From assembly GCA_916613615.1 (NCBI GenBank), contig OU744723.1:62504239-62568238 (forward strand): 64,000 nt of DNA, given 5' to 3'. Below are positions 43,002-52,782 of the stretch, one piece after another. The notes below the pieces were generated by a model. That model saw nothing but the letters and a program-made list of their open reading frames with translations. It made no database searches and was not told the origin of the DNA. This DNA is from Steromphala cineraria (lineage: Eukaryota; Mollusca; Gastropoda; Trochida; Trochidae). A program made the translations under genes and the position numbers. Positions within the stretch are counted from its first letter, which is position 1. Each line of letters begins with the position of its first letter.

Positions 43002-43238
43002 TTACCAACACGAGATACAAATATTTAAATCTTTTAGCAATTTGGGTCCTGGGTTCGGATGGATGTCTCCACAAAACAAAAGTAACAACGAAATCAAGAT
43101 TGAAACACTTGAGCTATACAAGCATCGAAATCTGAATACATATGTATATAGAGAGAATTTACCTGAATGTTTGTTATGAATTGCTGCAGCAAACTGGCCC
43201 ACTGTCTGTCTATATTGGCATAAATCAACCGACATCAA
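43002..43238 (-). pseudogene. LINE B ORF2 N-terminal leader with 2A-like motif
   Basis: Minus-strand 78 codons. A hydrophobic stretch (SSVSILISLLLLF) is followed directly by CGDIHPNPGP, matching the NPGP core of 2A-like ribosome-skipping peptides, which are known at N-termini of some APE-type LINE proteins; here His replaces the usual Glu of DxExNPGP. The frame ends at KDLNICISCW and a stop. The following DNA reads VRDSGVLDPVCSDHCPVF in another frame, so roughly 150 codons of endonuclease are missing between. Confidence 0.75.
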
Positions 43239-43275
43239 AGTTCACATACAGACAATCAGATAGACAGACAGTGGG
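43198..43275. repeat. 16-bp inverted repeat at the LINE B 5' end
   Basis: Arms CCCACTGTCTGTCTAT (43198-43213) and ATAGACAGACAGTGGG (43260-43275) are perfect with a 46-bp loop. One arm lies in the leader ORF, the other just upstream of it. Confidence 0.8.
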
Positions 43276-44100
43276 GGCTGAATGGACAGGGGCGTGACGG
43301 TAAAGGCATACACTAACTCCATAGTATGATGATACAATAAACACTAAACATAGCAATGAGTTCTTCTTGATTGGGATAGATTCATAAGTAGGAATGTGTA
43401 ACAAAACATGGAAACAATAAACAAAAAGTAAAAGGTAAGACATTACCATGTCAAATAAAAATAAATCCGTCGGAAAAAAAAAGATATCAAATTACATAAA
43501 CTGCCTATATTATGTGTTGCGAAAGAGTTGAGAGTGAAAGCATTTAGTTTCATGAGCTAGTGTGTAAGTCTACATATATGCGGAGCTGTCAATGACGCGA
43601 CATGAGTAAGTCTGCATGTAAACATGAAGCATAGGATGCTCGCTCTGCACGATCTTACGTGTGTGTCACAGCACGGTGGACAGAGAGAGAGAGAAGAGAG
43701 TGAAGACACGTAGAGTGGATACTGATATGCAGTGATACAAGATTCAGGAAGATAAGTCATTGTTATACGTCATTGTTGGTCATATGTATAATGTTATTTG
43801 CGAAAATGTTTCAATCTGTTGCAGTTTGATGTTAAATGCACTGTTCGTGCCCTAGCTATGTCATGTAGATCATAAAATGATTGTTTGAAAGTAGTTTTTC
43901 AAAGCTCGGAAAGATTTAAGAAATGAAAAATGATACGTAAACAGAAAAGAAATAAATTTTAAGGAAAACGTCATAAGATAAAATACGCGTGCATAGGATC
44001 AGTGTGACCTTCCGTGACCCAATTGTCAGGTGTAAACAAACATTAGGTCAAAGTGACATGTAATGACCCAAACATATCAAAACGTATGTTATTTATCTGC
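43276..44100. other. No recognised feature
   Basis: Presumed upstream flank or 5' UTR of the minus-strand LINE B. Includes a GA-rich patch at 43680-43700. No gene seen. Confidence 0.35.
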
Positions 44101-44428
44101 CAAGACCTGCTATTTTATTCTCGTTGCGAGAAAGAATTATTTATATGTGCAATAACTTTATTTATAAATTTTATGTATTAATACATTTAGTTTAGCTTAA
44201 ACCTTTAGGTTGCAAGAACTTATATCAACCTTTTTCATTTTTTACCGCACTTTTAGCAATTGTTATATTCTTATATCTTTATACCGCACTGTTCTTAGAA
44301 TTTATTTGCTTTTATGTCTCCCGTAACTCTTATAAGAGTGGCTCATTACATATTTTATTGTCACTATTTATGTGTAAATTTTGTGTATATATTTTAATGA
44401 TGTAATGAGGTGAGACTTTAATAAACTA

Positions 44429-44488
<60 letters not shown>
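44101..44488 (+). mobile_element. LINE 3' end with (TCTG)n tail
   Basis: AT-rich 3'-UTR-like DNA ending GTCTCCCGTAACTCTTATAA, GTGGCTCATTACAT, TTTAATAAACTATC and then about 15 copies of TCTG (about 44427-44488). The homologous end at 49900-50070 (TGTCTCCTGCAGCCATTTGG, CGGCTCATACAT, ATTAATAAACAATC) has a TC-type tail. Two unrelated positions sharing an end followed by different simple repeats indicates LINE (or LINE-mobilised) insertions. Confidence 0.65.
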
Positions 44489-44489
<1 letters not shown>

Positions 44490-45894
44490 TTAAACCACAT
44501 GCGTATTTGTCGATCTTTGTCATAGTTCATTGATTAAGCACAGTCATTACTGATTAAGATCATTACAACTGGTTGGTCACAATGCGAGGTCATGAAAGGA
44601 TATGACATAATCACTTTGAATTTATGAATAATGTATAACAAGTCTTTTGATTTGATAAAAATATACATATTTTGATGATTGCCGGTGTTACATCAATTAT
44701 TTTCTTCCTGAAAGTAATATTATCATCAAAGTAAATTTAATTATATCATTAAAGTCCAAATTTCATTAACATATTTTACATTATTACACACGTAGGTAAC
44801 GTACAAGTGGTGACATACTAATCTCGTACGACACACGTGTGTCGTATTGCGTTGACCTGTGTCGTATCAACAAGACCTCGCATTCCACAGATTTGATTGG
44901 TTAACCAATGACCTCTTAGTTAGGGTCAACTAAAACGGAACTTTTTTCGAATTAACAACAAACATGGCATTTCTTCAAGTTTACAGTTTTATATACTTTT
45001 AAAAAGTTGAATACATACTAAGTAAAATTACTATTAAATCAGTGTGCAAAATCGATTTCATAACAATTAATAGATCAGCAAATGCATTAATAAAATTATT
45101 ACTTACAAAACAACCGTAACAACAACCGGACATCGATCGCATCATTCACGCAATGGATTGTCAGTAACAACATGTGGGTAGACCAAGTCAAATTATATCA
45201 AATGTGACACACACTGAGAAAAACAACCACTTTAAAATGCAGTCACTGCATGAGTCAGGAACACATCACAGGGAAATTGGGAATCTCCAAACACGTTTTA
45301 GCTGCACAAGGCGGTGACCTTGCCCTTCCCGTTGACATGTCGGGTCCCCATCACTCTCCGACCATGTGGTTTTCATAATCATCCATATCGATTTTATCGT
45401 TTCATCTGAAGTACCTAGAACAGTTCGAAATAGTGTCTGTTTCAAATTAAAGATCTTCCATCACACTATCCGTAAGTATCCGTTTTCAAGAGAGCCAATG
45501 TATCCGCTAGCCAAGCCACATCGCATGCACCGACACACGTCAGCCTTGACGCTTGAACATGGCGAGCCGACCGGGAGGAGAGCGTTGACAGATTCGACTC
45601 TACTCTGAAGGTTTACATTCGACACTTTCTATATCAATCATTAATCAATTGCATTCAAATCTCATCATTGATTAATTTGACATTTTCATTTTGGTTTATT
45701 TCATTGAAACTCAAAACTATTTTCTTTCTTCGGAGGTTTAAATGAGCGACTGTGCAAATAGACTTTGGTCACATCACGAACGTTGATTATTACGCATTCG
45801 GTTATTGAAACCGGTTTCGGTTTTTCGGAATTGTTTGCTTGATGTCACTCAAAAAAATTAGGATTATTAACAAATGTGTCTATTCTAAACGTGT
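44489..45894. other. Non-coding DNA with a palindrome
   Basis: Contains the 20-bp palindrome at 44827-44846. The 80-codon ORF at 45366 has no recognised similarity. Possibly the body of a non-autonomous element ending in the palindrome at 45895-46061, by analogy with 30263-31637. Confidence 0.35.
44827..44846. repeat. 20-bp perfect palindrome
   Basis: TACGACACACGTGTGTCGTA, centred on CACGTG (an E-box core). A partial repeat of the right half (CTGTGTCGTATC) follows at 44859. Confidence 0.85.
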
Positions 45895-46061
45895 GTAATA
45901 AATAAAATACCACACTCGGTCTCATTAGATACGAATTATACGAAACTCGTGACCTTCCTATGGTATCTGACCTCGCTTTCGCTCGGTCAGATACCGTCCG
46001 AAGGACACTCGTTTCGTATAATTCGTATCTAATGAAACCTCGTGTAGTATTCTCTATATAT
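45895..46061. mobile_element. Nested palindromic element, copy 2
   Basis: Outer left GTAATAAATAAAATAC and outer right TAGTATTCTCTATATAT match copy 1 at 31475-31640. Left arm 45907-45971 and right arm 45986-46050 are complementary over almost all of their length, but the outer arms (CATTAGATACGAATTATACG) differ from copy 1. The inner stem TGGTATCTGAC and loop CTCGCTTTCGCTCGG resemble copy 1. ACTCGT recurs in direct orientation in both arms (45945-45950 and 46007-46012). Confidence 0.8.
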
Positions 46062-47399
46062 CAAAGTCACAAAAGTAATGTTGTCTTAAATTTCATTAAA
46101 CTTTTCCTATCATTCCTCTAATAAGCAAAGAGTACATCCCTATATTCATTCTGCCTCCTCCCCCCTTGTTTCGAAATACTACATTTTACTTGTTTTAACT
46201 AAAACTTTGATAATAAACTCAAGGATTTCAAGGATGCATACAGGCATCAAAACAAAAGCATTTTCATGTTTAACTCATTTCAGGTTGTCATGTCTTTTTG
46301 TACAAAATATTTAAGAAATCTAGGCTAAAGATGTATGCAGCAAAAGGGAAATATCGATTATAATTGAGTTTATTTCTATGTGGTTTTTTTTAATTACTGT
46401 GAACATTTTAACTGAAAATTAACACAACGATAGCAGGTTACGGCTTTATTAGTGTAATGAAGTATATTTCACTTGTATATCTGTTCTGTTATCTATATAT
46501 TCAATTATGTATTTCTCTTCTCAAAGACAAGCTCATCAATGTAAGCGGTATATTGGAATCTGTTTTGTAGCAATCAGCCCTTGTTAACTCATGGCGTCAA
46601 TTAGACAATATCATTTTCTCATTAGCTTATGGTGTCAATTAGACAGATTGACATGTGTATTGACAATAAACCCTGACAGGTATGTAATACTCGAGGCATT
46701 GATTGTCACTGGTCCCTCTTATCCAGTTATCCAATCAGATCTTAGAGGTTAAGCAAGACCCAATGGGAAATTTCTTTCCCATTATTTATGCATAATCATT
46801 TGCACATAACTTATGGTGAAGAAGACGTTAAACCCCAAAACAACAACACAAGCACATAACTTAATCATTGTTGACTTTTGAGAGACAGAGGCTTCAATGT
46901 GTTGCCACATTGTGTTATCAAACATGGATTTATGTGCTTTAATTTTAGAGGATGTCATTTTCGATAAGGTGAGTTTCATATTTTAGTTTTAGTTTTTTTA
47001 TGCAGCCGATCTTTAAGCATACTTAGCTGATGTCACATGATACATATGATATATGGTTGCCAAGTATTTCAAAAACTCATAAGATTGTAAACTATTTCAA
47101 ATTCATTCTAATTCTTAATCCCTAATAAGAGGAAGTGAAACAATGTTTACTGGTATAAAATTATGTATTCAATAATGAATATAGATTCTGGACACATCAT
47201 TTACAATTATAACTAATTAAGCTTAGATAAGAGAGGGAGTATTTCATACATTTCAAGTACAAGTACATTTCATTTATCGGCCTGTAAACATCAAGACGGG
47301 ACTACAAGTTGACTTGTGACATAATTCTTCAATTAAATTCTCAATTAAAAACTAAATAAAAACTGCATCAAGGGTATGAGTGAATAAATGTTACTAGAC
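46062..47399. other. Non-coding DNA, weak SINE trace
   Basis: No gene. At 46812-46845 the run GAAGAAGACGTTAAACCCCA followed by AAACAACAACA resembles the 3' end of tRNA-derived SINEs common in marine invertebrates; no upstream A/B boxes were recognised. Confidence 0.35.
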
Positions 47400-48130
47400 T
47401 GGCATGATTCATTATAAATGGATCACATGTTTTTTGTAATCCAAAGAAATAACAAATCATGGGTTAACACAACGACAGACTCAAGTTTTTTTAGTCAGTC
47501 AGAATTCATATGTTATAGACACAATAACAAAACAGGATATGGTTATGTATGGATTGATGACAATATTCAGTTCCCTGCACCTTTTATGTCATCTTTTACG
47601 CAAAGAATGAAATATATATATTCACAATCATGGTCTGAATCATTACTTCTGTCTTCTAAATGTGTATTTTATAACCAATGGAAATCTGATATAACCTTTG
47701 AAGACTATCTATGAAAAGTTAATTTCAGTAAATTTCGTGTATCTCTATCCCGATTCCGTTGTTCCTCTCATGAATTATTTATTGAAACTGGCAGATATTC
47801 AGGTGTACCAAGGGAAAACAGAAACATGTAAATTATGTAACAGAAATACTGTAAAAAATGAATTACACGTCCTTCTTGTCTGCCCTGCCTATACAAATTT
47901 ACGAATTAAGTATCTCAAACCCTATTATTATAATCACCCAAGTGAACAGAACTTAAAATCATTGTTAACAAATACTAATACCTTATTATTACAGAATCTT
48001 GCAATGTACATATATTTTGCTATGGCTTTAAGAAAACATCTTGTAATATGTAATAACTGACTAACTACTGATGTGAACTATGTTCTATAGGCCTGTGGCC
48101 TTTTCAGTACCGAAATTGATTGAATAATAA
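47400..48130 (+). mobile_element. LINE family A, 5'-truncated copy
   Basis: Only the ORF2 C-terminal region and 3' UTR remain. After the stop, GGCCTGTGGCCTTTTCAGTA and an ATTGATTGAATA tail close the element, as in the copies at 52783 and 61870. 5' truncation is the normal result of incomplete reverse transcription. Confidence 0.8.
47418..48060 (+). pseudogene. LINE A ORF2 C-terminus, frame-broken
   Basis: Two overlapping ORFs (47418-47714 and 47698-48060). The first (NKTGYGYVWIDDNIQFPAP) aligns with HGYGFIWIAQNVGDI of the copy at 60754-61686. The second carries CKLCNRNTVKNELHVLLVC, the C-terminal C-x2-C...H...C motif, then RIKYLKPYYY. A frame shift lies near 47700. No RT motifs remain. Confidence 0.8.
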
Positions 48131-48750
48131 CAAAAGTAAAGTTCATCAATCTCTCGTATGAGCACTTCCGGGCATAAATGCACGCAGTAATGCGCCTTCA
48201 AATGGACCATAAAATGTTTGGTGGCATTATTGAGCGTTTCACTACTTGCTTTTCCACTATAGTCAATAACAAGGACTTTGAACATTAATAATATAAGATA
48301 ATCTTTTAAATTTGGATGAAAGTTCCTTTCAAATTTCAAGGGTTCATGATTGCTTCTTCTTCAAGAATTGCTTAACTAGAAAAATGGTTTTAAAAAAACC
48401 CATTAATGTTATGAAAGGATATATTATCCTAAGACATAAGAGACATTAGAGAGACAGAATATAGACATTAAAGAACAACTTAGTATGAGCATTTGATCAG
48501 TGTCAAACCATTTGCTTCATAAAAAAATTAAAAAACATTCTGCTGTAGGTCGTAAATATCAACCTCGATTAAGAATTAAGAGTGCTAACAATTTGTTTAT
48601 GCCATTTCCTTTTATTGAGATGTTTTGTTCTCTAGTAAGTGTTTACTTTGTTAGTTTTTTATATTCATTTTTCCTTATATCTGTTTAAGCAAAATAAGTG
48701 TTGCTTTACACTAACCTTATCCCTCATCCCTTTACCCCATCCTCCTATGC
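48131..48750. other. No recognised feature
   Basis: AT-rich; short ORFs without similarity. Confidence 0.35.
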
Positions 48751-48754
48751 TACT

Positions 48755-48950
48755 CAGAGAGAGAGAGTTTATTCCAGTAAAAGGGCCACAGGCCCGTTAT
48801 ACATCAGATTGTAAACATGATGAGCACCATTATACATATTATATTCATCACTATAAATTGGTAGTGGTTACACAGTTTAGAAATCTATTTCTTTGTTTGA
48901 ATGCCAAAATATGTATTTTGCAAAAGGGAATTTATAACAAAAGTATTTTC
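48755..48950 (-). mobile_element. LINE family A, minus-strand 3' end fragment
   Basis: Read on the minus strand: a short C-terminal coding remnant (AFKQRNRFLN, comparable to ALYLRNVRHD of the 52841 copy), then 3' UTR with GGGCCTGTGGCCCTTTTACT, GGAATAAA and a CTCTCTCTCT tail. Confidence 0.7.
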
Positions 48951-49608
48951 TGATGCAAATAATTTGGCTAGTTTTAATTCTGATGGATATAAATGGTAAT
49001 ATTTTAAAAAGAATATTACATCTCAATTTATATCTATCTATATATCTTTACCCCACTCCCCTTTGCTACTGCAATAAATACTAATCGCCTAATTGCAATT
49101 AGTGATATGCCCAATGAGGCCCGTTAATGAGACCGACCTATCAGGTGTTTAATGTGTATTCAAGCATGACGTGCAGAATATTTGCGGCCTTTGCATGCAT
49201 TAAAAAAAACATAGATACTTAGCAATGTACATTCTTAGAGAAGTACATACTTTATAAAAAATACACACACCAACACACGCAAACATACTTATAAGTTTAA
49301 ATTGAGACAATGAGCTGTTAATGGATCAATATATTCAACTCACATTCATTAGTTTTATTGCACAATAACCTAGCAGGTGGAGTGATACATATATTGAGAA
49401 AAATAAGATACTCGTGACTTTCAATGATATACAGCAGCTTTTGGTAGAATGTGTTTTAGTATGTATGTGAGAAGAAGTAATCTTCTTAAGAAATAGCTTG
49501 TTATAATAAATATATAAAATATATGTGATATGTATAATAGGTAATGTATGATGAGGTTGTGGGTTTAAATGTGTATGGTTGAAGGTGTATCTGTCAAGTT
49601 TGTTGTAA
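48951..49608. other. No recognised feature
   Basis: AT-rich intergenic DNA; no gene or clear element. Confidence 0.35.
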
Positions 49609-49860
49609 GTCAGTGACTGGCAGTATCAGGATGTTGAGGTGAGGATGATAGTATGTGTGAGTGGCTGGGTGAGGGTGCTTGTGGTGATTGGAAAATGTTG
49701 TGGTGTGGGGTGATAGTATGTGTGAATGACATTAGGGTGCTTGCAGGGTTTGGAGAATGTGTGTTTGGGGGGAGGGGGGTGATAGAATGTGAGTGGCTGG
49801 GAGAGGGTGTTTGTGGCGATTGGTGAGTGTTGTGGTGTGGTGTGATAGTATGTATGTTAT
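49609..49860. repeat. G/T-skewed degenerate minisatellite
   Basis: About four copies of a 64-70-bp unit marked by GATAGTATGTGTGAGTGGCT and GGTGTTTGTGGCGATTGG-like blocks. The plus strand is almost free of C. GGGGGGAGGGGGG at about 49768 is a candidate G-quadruplex. It lies immediately upstream of a LINE 3' end and may be part of its UTR. Confidence 0.7.
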
Positions 49861-50070
49861 TACATTTTAATATATTTTTATTGCAATAGTTTATGTTGTT
49901 ATGTTGTATTTGTCTCCTGCAGCCATTTGGCGGCTCATACATCTTTTATTGTATTTTATCATGTGCCAATCTTGTTTGTATGAGTGGACATTAATAAACA
50001 ATCTCTCTCTCTGTCTCTGTCTCTCTCTCTCTCTCTCTGTCTCTGTCTCTCTCTCGCTCTCTCTCTCTCA
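49861..50070 (+). mobile_element. LINE 3' end with TC-rich tail
   Basis: TGTCTCCTGCAGCCATTTGG, CGGCTCATACATCTTTTATTG, ATTAATAAACAATC followed by about 80 bp of (TCTC/TCTG) repeats. Homologous to the end at 44330-44488. The TGCAGCCA--TGGCGGCT part could form a small stem. Confidence 0.65.
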
Positions 50071-50154
50071 ATTCAAAAGATTGAACCAAATAGATGATAA
50101 ACCTTTAATTCTTACATAATTATCTACTCCGGCACCGTATCCAAGTATTCTATT

Positions 50155-50400
50155 CTCCTTAGGATCCGGAAGAGAATACGGGGGTGTCCGTACGGATCTA
50201 GGATCCGGAAAGGTATCAGGCGCCGGATCCTGGTATTCCTATTTACATAGGATCCGGACGAGAATCCGGCGGTGTCCGTCAGGATCTAGGATCCGGCGTG
50301 GTGTACGGCTCCGGATCCTAGTACACCATTTTAGCATGGATCCGGAGGATAAGGCAAGGGATCCGGAAAACGGATTCAGGGGTTATCGGCCCCCTCGCCG
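50155..50400. repeat. 88-bp tandem repeat dense in GGATCCGG
   Basis: Units begin at 50161, 50249 and about 50337, each with GGATCCGG and AGGATCTAGGATCCGG; CCGGATCC in the opposite orientation follows within each unit. Eight or more GGATCCGG/CCGGATCC sites fall in about 250 bp, and the segment is much richer in GC and CpG than its surroundings. Confidence 0.85.
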
Positions 50401-50481
50401 GAACCCCAGGATCTTGGCGTAATAGAACAGAGGCTAACTCGGGTATGACTGAGATGCCTCTCTGGGGAGAGAATGCTGTCA

Positions 50482-50509
50482 AAGCGATATCTTCGGGGAG
50501 ATATCGCTT
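50482..50509. repeat. 10-bp stem-loop
   Basis: AAGCGATATC and GATATCGCTT flank an 8-base loop with TTCGGGGA. Function unknown. Confidence 0.7.
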
Positions 50510-50635
50510 GATCTTCTAAAATAGATATCTCCTGTGGAACAGAGTTTTGGATGATAACTCATGAATTATATCTGTCTTTCTGATTGGCCCCCTTGGTCAC
50601 ATGCCAGCATTGACTTTTAACAATCAGATTCGGTC

Positions 50636-50672
50636 GATCCAATGATTTGTCGATCTTGGACACGTGAATATA
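50636..50672. repeat. Half copy of a hairpin MITE
   Basis: GATCCAATGATTTGTCGATC and TTGGACACGTGAATAT match one arm of the hairpin at 55718-55820. The other arm is absent; a LINE B fragment starts within 40 bp. Confidence 0.7.
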
Positions 50673-50699
50673 TCAATATGATAATTCTTTATCTGAAAT

Positions 50700-52430
50700 A
50701 ATCCTCGGAAAGAATGAGGTGAAAGACATTCTCTTATTATTTGATATTGCCAAATCGTGTGGGCCTGCTGGTATCGGAAATCGTATTTTAAAACTCTGCG
50801 CGGAAAGTGTATCTTTTCCCCTTGTAAAACTTGCCCTGAACGATTGTCTGTTCCCATCTTTTTGGAAAAAGTCATATGTTGTTCCGATTTATAAAAAAGG
50901 TAACAAAAATTAGTGTGCTAATTATCGGCCTGTAGCATTGAGAAGTTGCATTGCAAAAGTGTTTGAAAAATGTATCTTCAAACATGTATTCAATTTCCTA
51001 CTAGATAACAAGTCTCCAGTCAGGTTTCATGCCGGTCAATCAACTCCTTTATCTATATAACTCAATAAGTAAAGCCCTCGATGATGGTAAGGAAGTCCGT
51101 GCTGTCTTCTGAGACATTAGCAAAGCTTTTGATAAGGCATGGCACAAAGTCCTCATTTGCAATCTTGAATCGTACGGAATACGAGGTAAATTATTCAATT
51201 GGTTTCAGAGCTATCTAGAAAACCGAGTGCAACGAGTTGTAATAAATGGGTCTAAATCTGATTGCTGATATGTTTCTGCAGGAGGTCTGTCCTCGGACCC
51301 CTACTATTTATGATTTATATAAATGACATCGTTAATGACATTGAGAGCCATATTCGACTTTTCGCAGACGGCACGTCACTATATATCATTGTTGAAAATC
51401 CAAAATAAGCTGCCCAACTCTGAACACTGATCCCAAGAGAATAAACGATTGGGCAGAATCCTAGCAAGTTTCCTTCAATCCAACCAAGACTGAGTCAATG
51501 ATATTCTCCCGTAAATTAGATAAGGATTCTCACCCAGATTTGCTCATGGACGATACAGTCATTAAATAAGTTAATAGTCACAAACATTAAGGTTTAACTA
51601 TGCAAGCTAACTGTAATTGGCAAGAGCATATCAATAAAATTGTTATGAAAGTGTCACCAATGATAAACTGCCTAAGAAGTTTGAAATATAAACTATCTAG
51701 AAAAACACTACAAACAATGTATAGACATTTTATTATGCCTCAATTTGATTATTGTTCAGTCATCTGGGACAACTGCACTCAAGACCAGGCTATAATTCTC
51801 GACGCCTTTACATACGATATACGGGGCGGTCCGTGGCACTAGTCACAGTAAATTATACATTGAAATACAATCTATACAGATATCGGAGAGACGTTATCAA
51901 CAACGACAGCCACTTTTCTACAAAATGGTAAATAATCTAACACCGACTTATCTAAATGATCTTGTGCCGCCCACATTAGGTGAAGCAACACATCGGGATT
52001 TTAAACATGCAAGTAAACTTAAAACTTTGAGTTGTCGGACATCTCATTATAAAAGGACTTTCATACCAAGAACCATTTCCGCCGGAAAAAAGAAATGAAA
52101 ATAAACATGATGAATTACAAAGCCGGTTTTTCTCAACACAATTATATCTACTTTGACTTAAATCAAGGCTCTAGAACCTCTCAAATAAACCATAGCCGCC
52201 TGATACTCCAATGCTCAAATCTTAACTCCCACAGGTTCCAAAGGCATATCTCCCAAACCCCCGAATGCTCATGCGGTCACTTGTATGAAAACCCTGAACA
52301 TTTCTTTTTCATCTGCAGTAATTTTATTGCCCTTAGACATAATATGTATTTCTACACTCGTGGGTACGACATTAAATCTATCATGTTTGGAAATCCTACA
52401 GCAACCATCCGAGAAAATTCTATACTTTAA
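50700..52430 (+). pseudogene. LINE B reverse transcriptase pseudogene
   Basis: Pieces in several frames: NEVKDILLLFDIAKS and CGPAGIGNRILKL (50719-50913), NYRPVALRSC and VFEKCIFKHVFNFL (about 50920-51000), DISKAFDKAWHK (about 51115), LLFMIYINDIVND and RLFADGTSLY (about 51300-51390; the second catalytic Asp of FADD is Gly), NCLRSLKYKLSRKTLQTMY and PQFDYCSVIWDNC (51600-51790), then CSCGHLYENPEHFFFIC (about 52265). Stops and indels throughout and a changed catalytic motif make it non-functional. It is older than the minus-strand copy. Confidence 0.85.
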
Positions 52431-52530
52431 GAATCTATTCATTGTTAAATCGAACAATGTGGCAGATTTGGTAAACATTAAGTTCGATCAATTATTGTTC
52501 TTAAATGAGTGATCTTATTAAACACCATTT
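50700..52530 (+). mobile_element. LINE family B, decayed plus-strand copy
   Basis: 5'-truncated inside the RT region; collinear at protein level with the minus-strand element at 40541-42952 from the ATGPDGIGNKILKL region to the C-terminus. Many frame breaks and stops. Confidence 0.85.
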
Positions 52531-52782
52531 TTTATTGTAACCTTTGTACGGAATGTGCTTATCTACATGATGTTATCATTCGCAAGTTATTTTCGTATTC
52601 TGATGAGGACACACATTTAAATAAGCCTCTTCGTGTCCTAATTCATGTATCATTAACATGAATAAATATGTTTAAACCACATGTTATGCTGTTAATCAAG
52701 CAACATGCATCGGTTCGTGACTGTGCTGAATTAGAGTTATGTCCCTTACAGTTTTAGGCACATTAGAGTGATACCTCTTATT

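Larger units (their letters stand above)
40541..43238 (-). mobile_element. LINE family B, endonuclease-deleted non-LTR retrotransposon
   Basis: Minus-strand element: N-terminal leader with CGDIHPNPGP, an almost complete deletion of the APE endonuclease, then the last endonuclease motif (CSDHCPVFV at about 42960) and an intact reverse transcriptase with C-terminal domain. Motifs resemble CR1/Jockey-group LINEs. A decayed plus-strand relative lies at 50700-52500. Confidence 0.85.

Noticed and set aside
44427..44488. (TCTG)n as an independent regulatory microsatellite
   Set aside because: It directly follows a LINE 3' end that recurs elsewhere with another tail, so it is better read as the LINE tail.
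45366..45608. 80-codon ORF as a host gene
   Set aside because: No recognised similarity, no splice or poly(A) context, and length is expected by chance in this much sequence.
46812..46845. Full SINE
   Set aside because: Only a 3'-end-like sequence is visible; no promoter boxes or target-site duplication. Mentioned only as a trace.
48085..48339. 84-codon minus-strand ORF
   Set aside because: Overlaps the 3' UTR and end of a plus-strand LINE A fragment and has no recognised motif.
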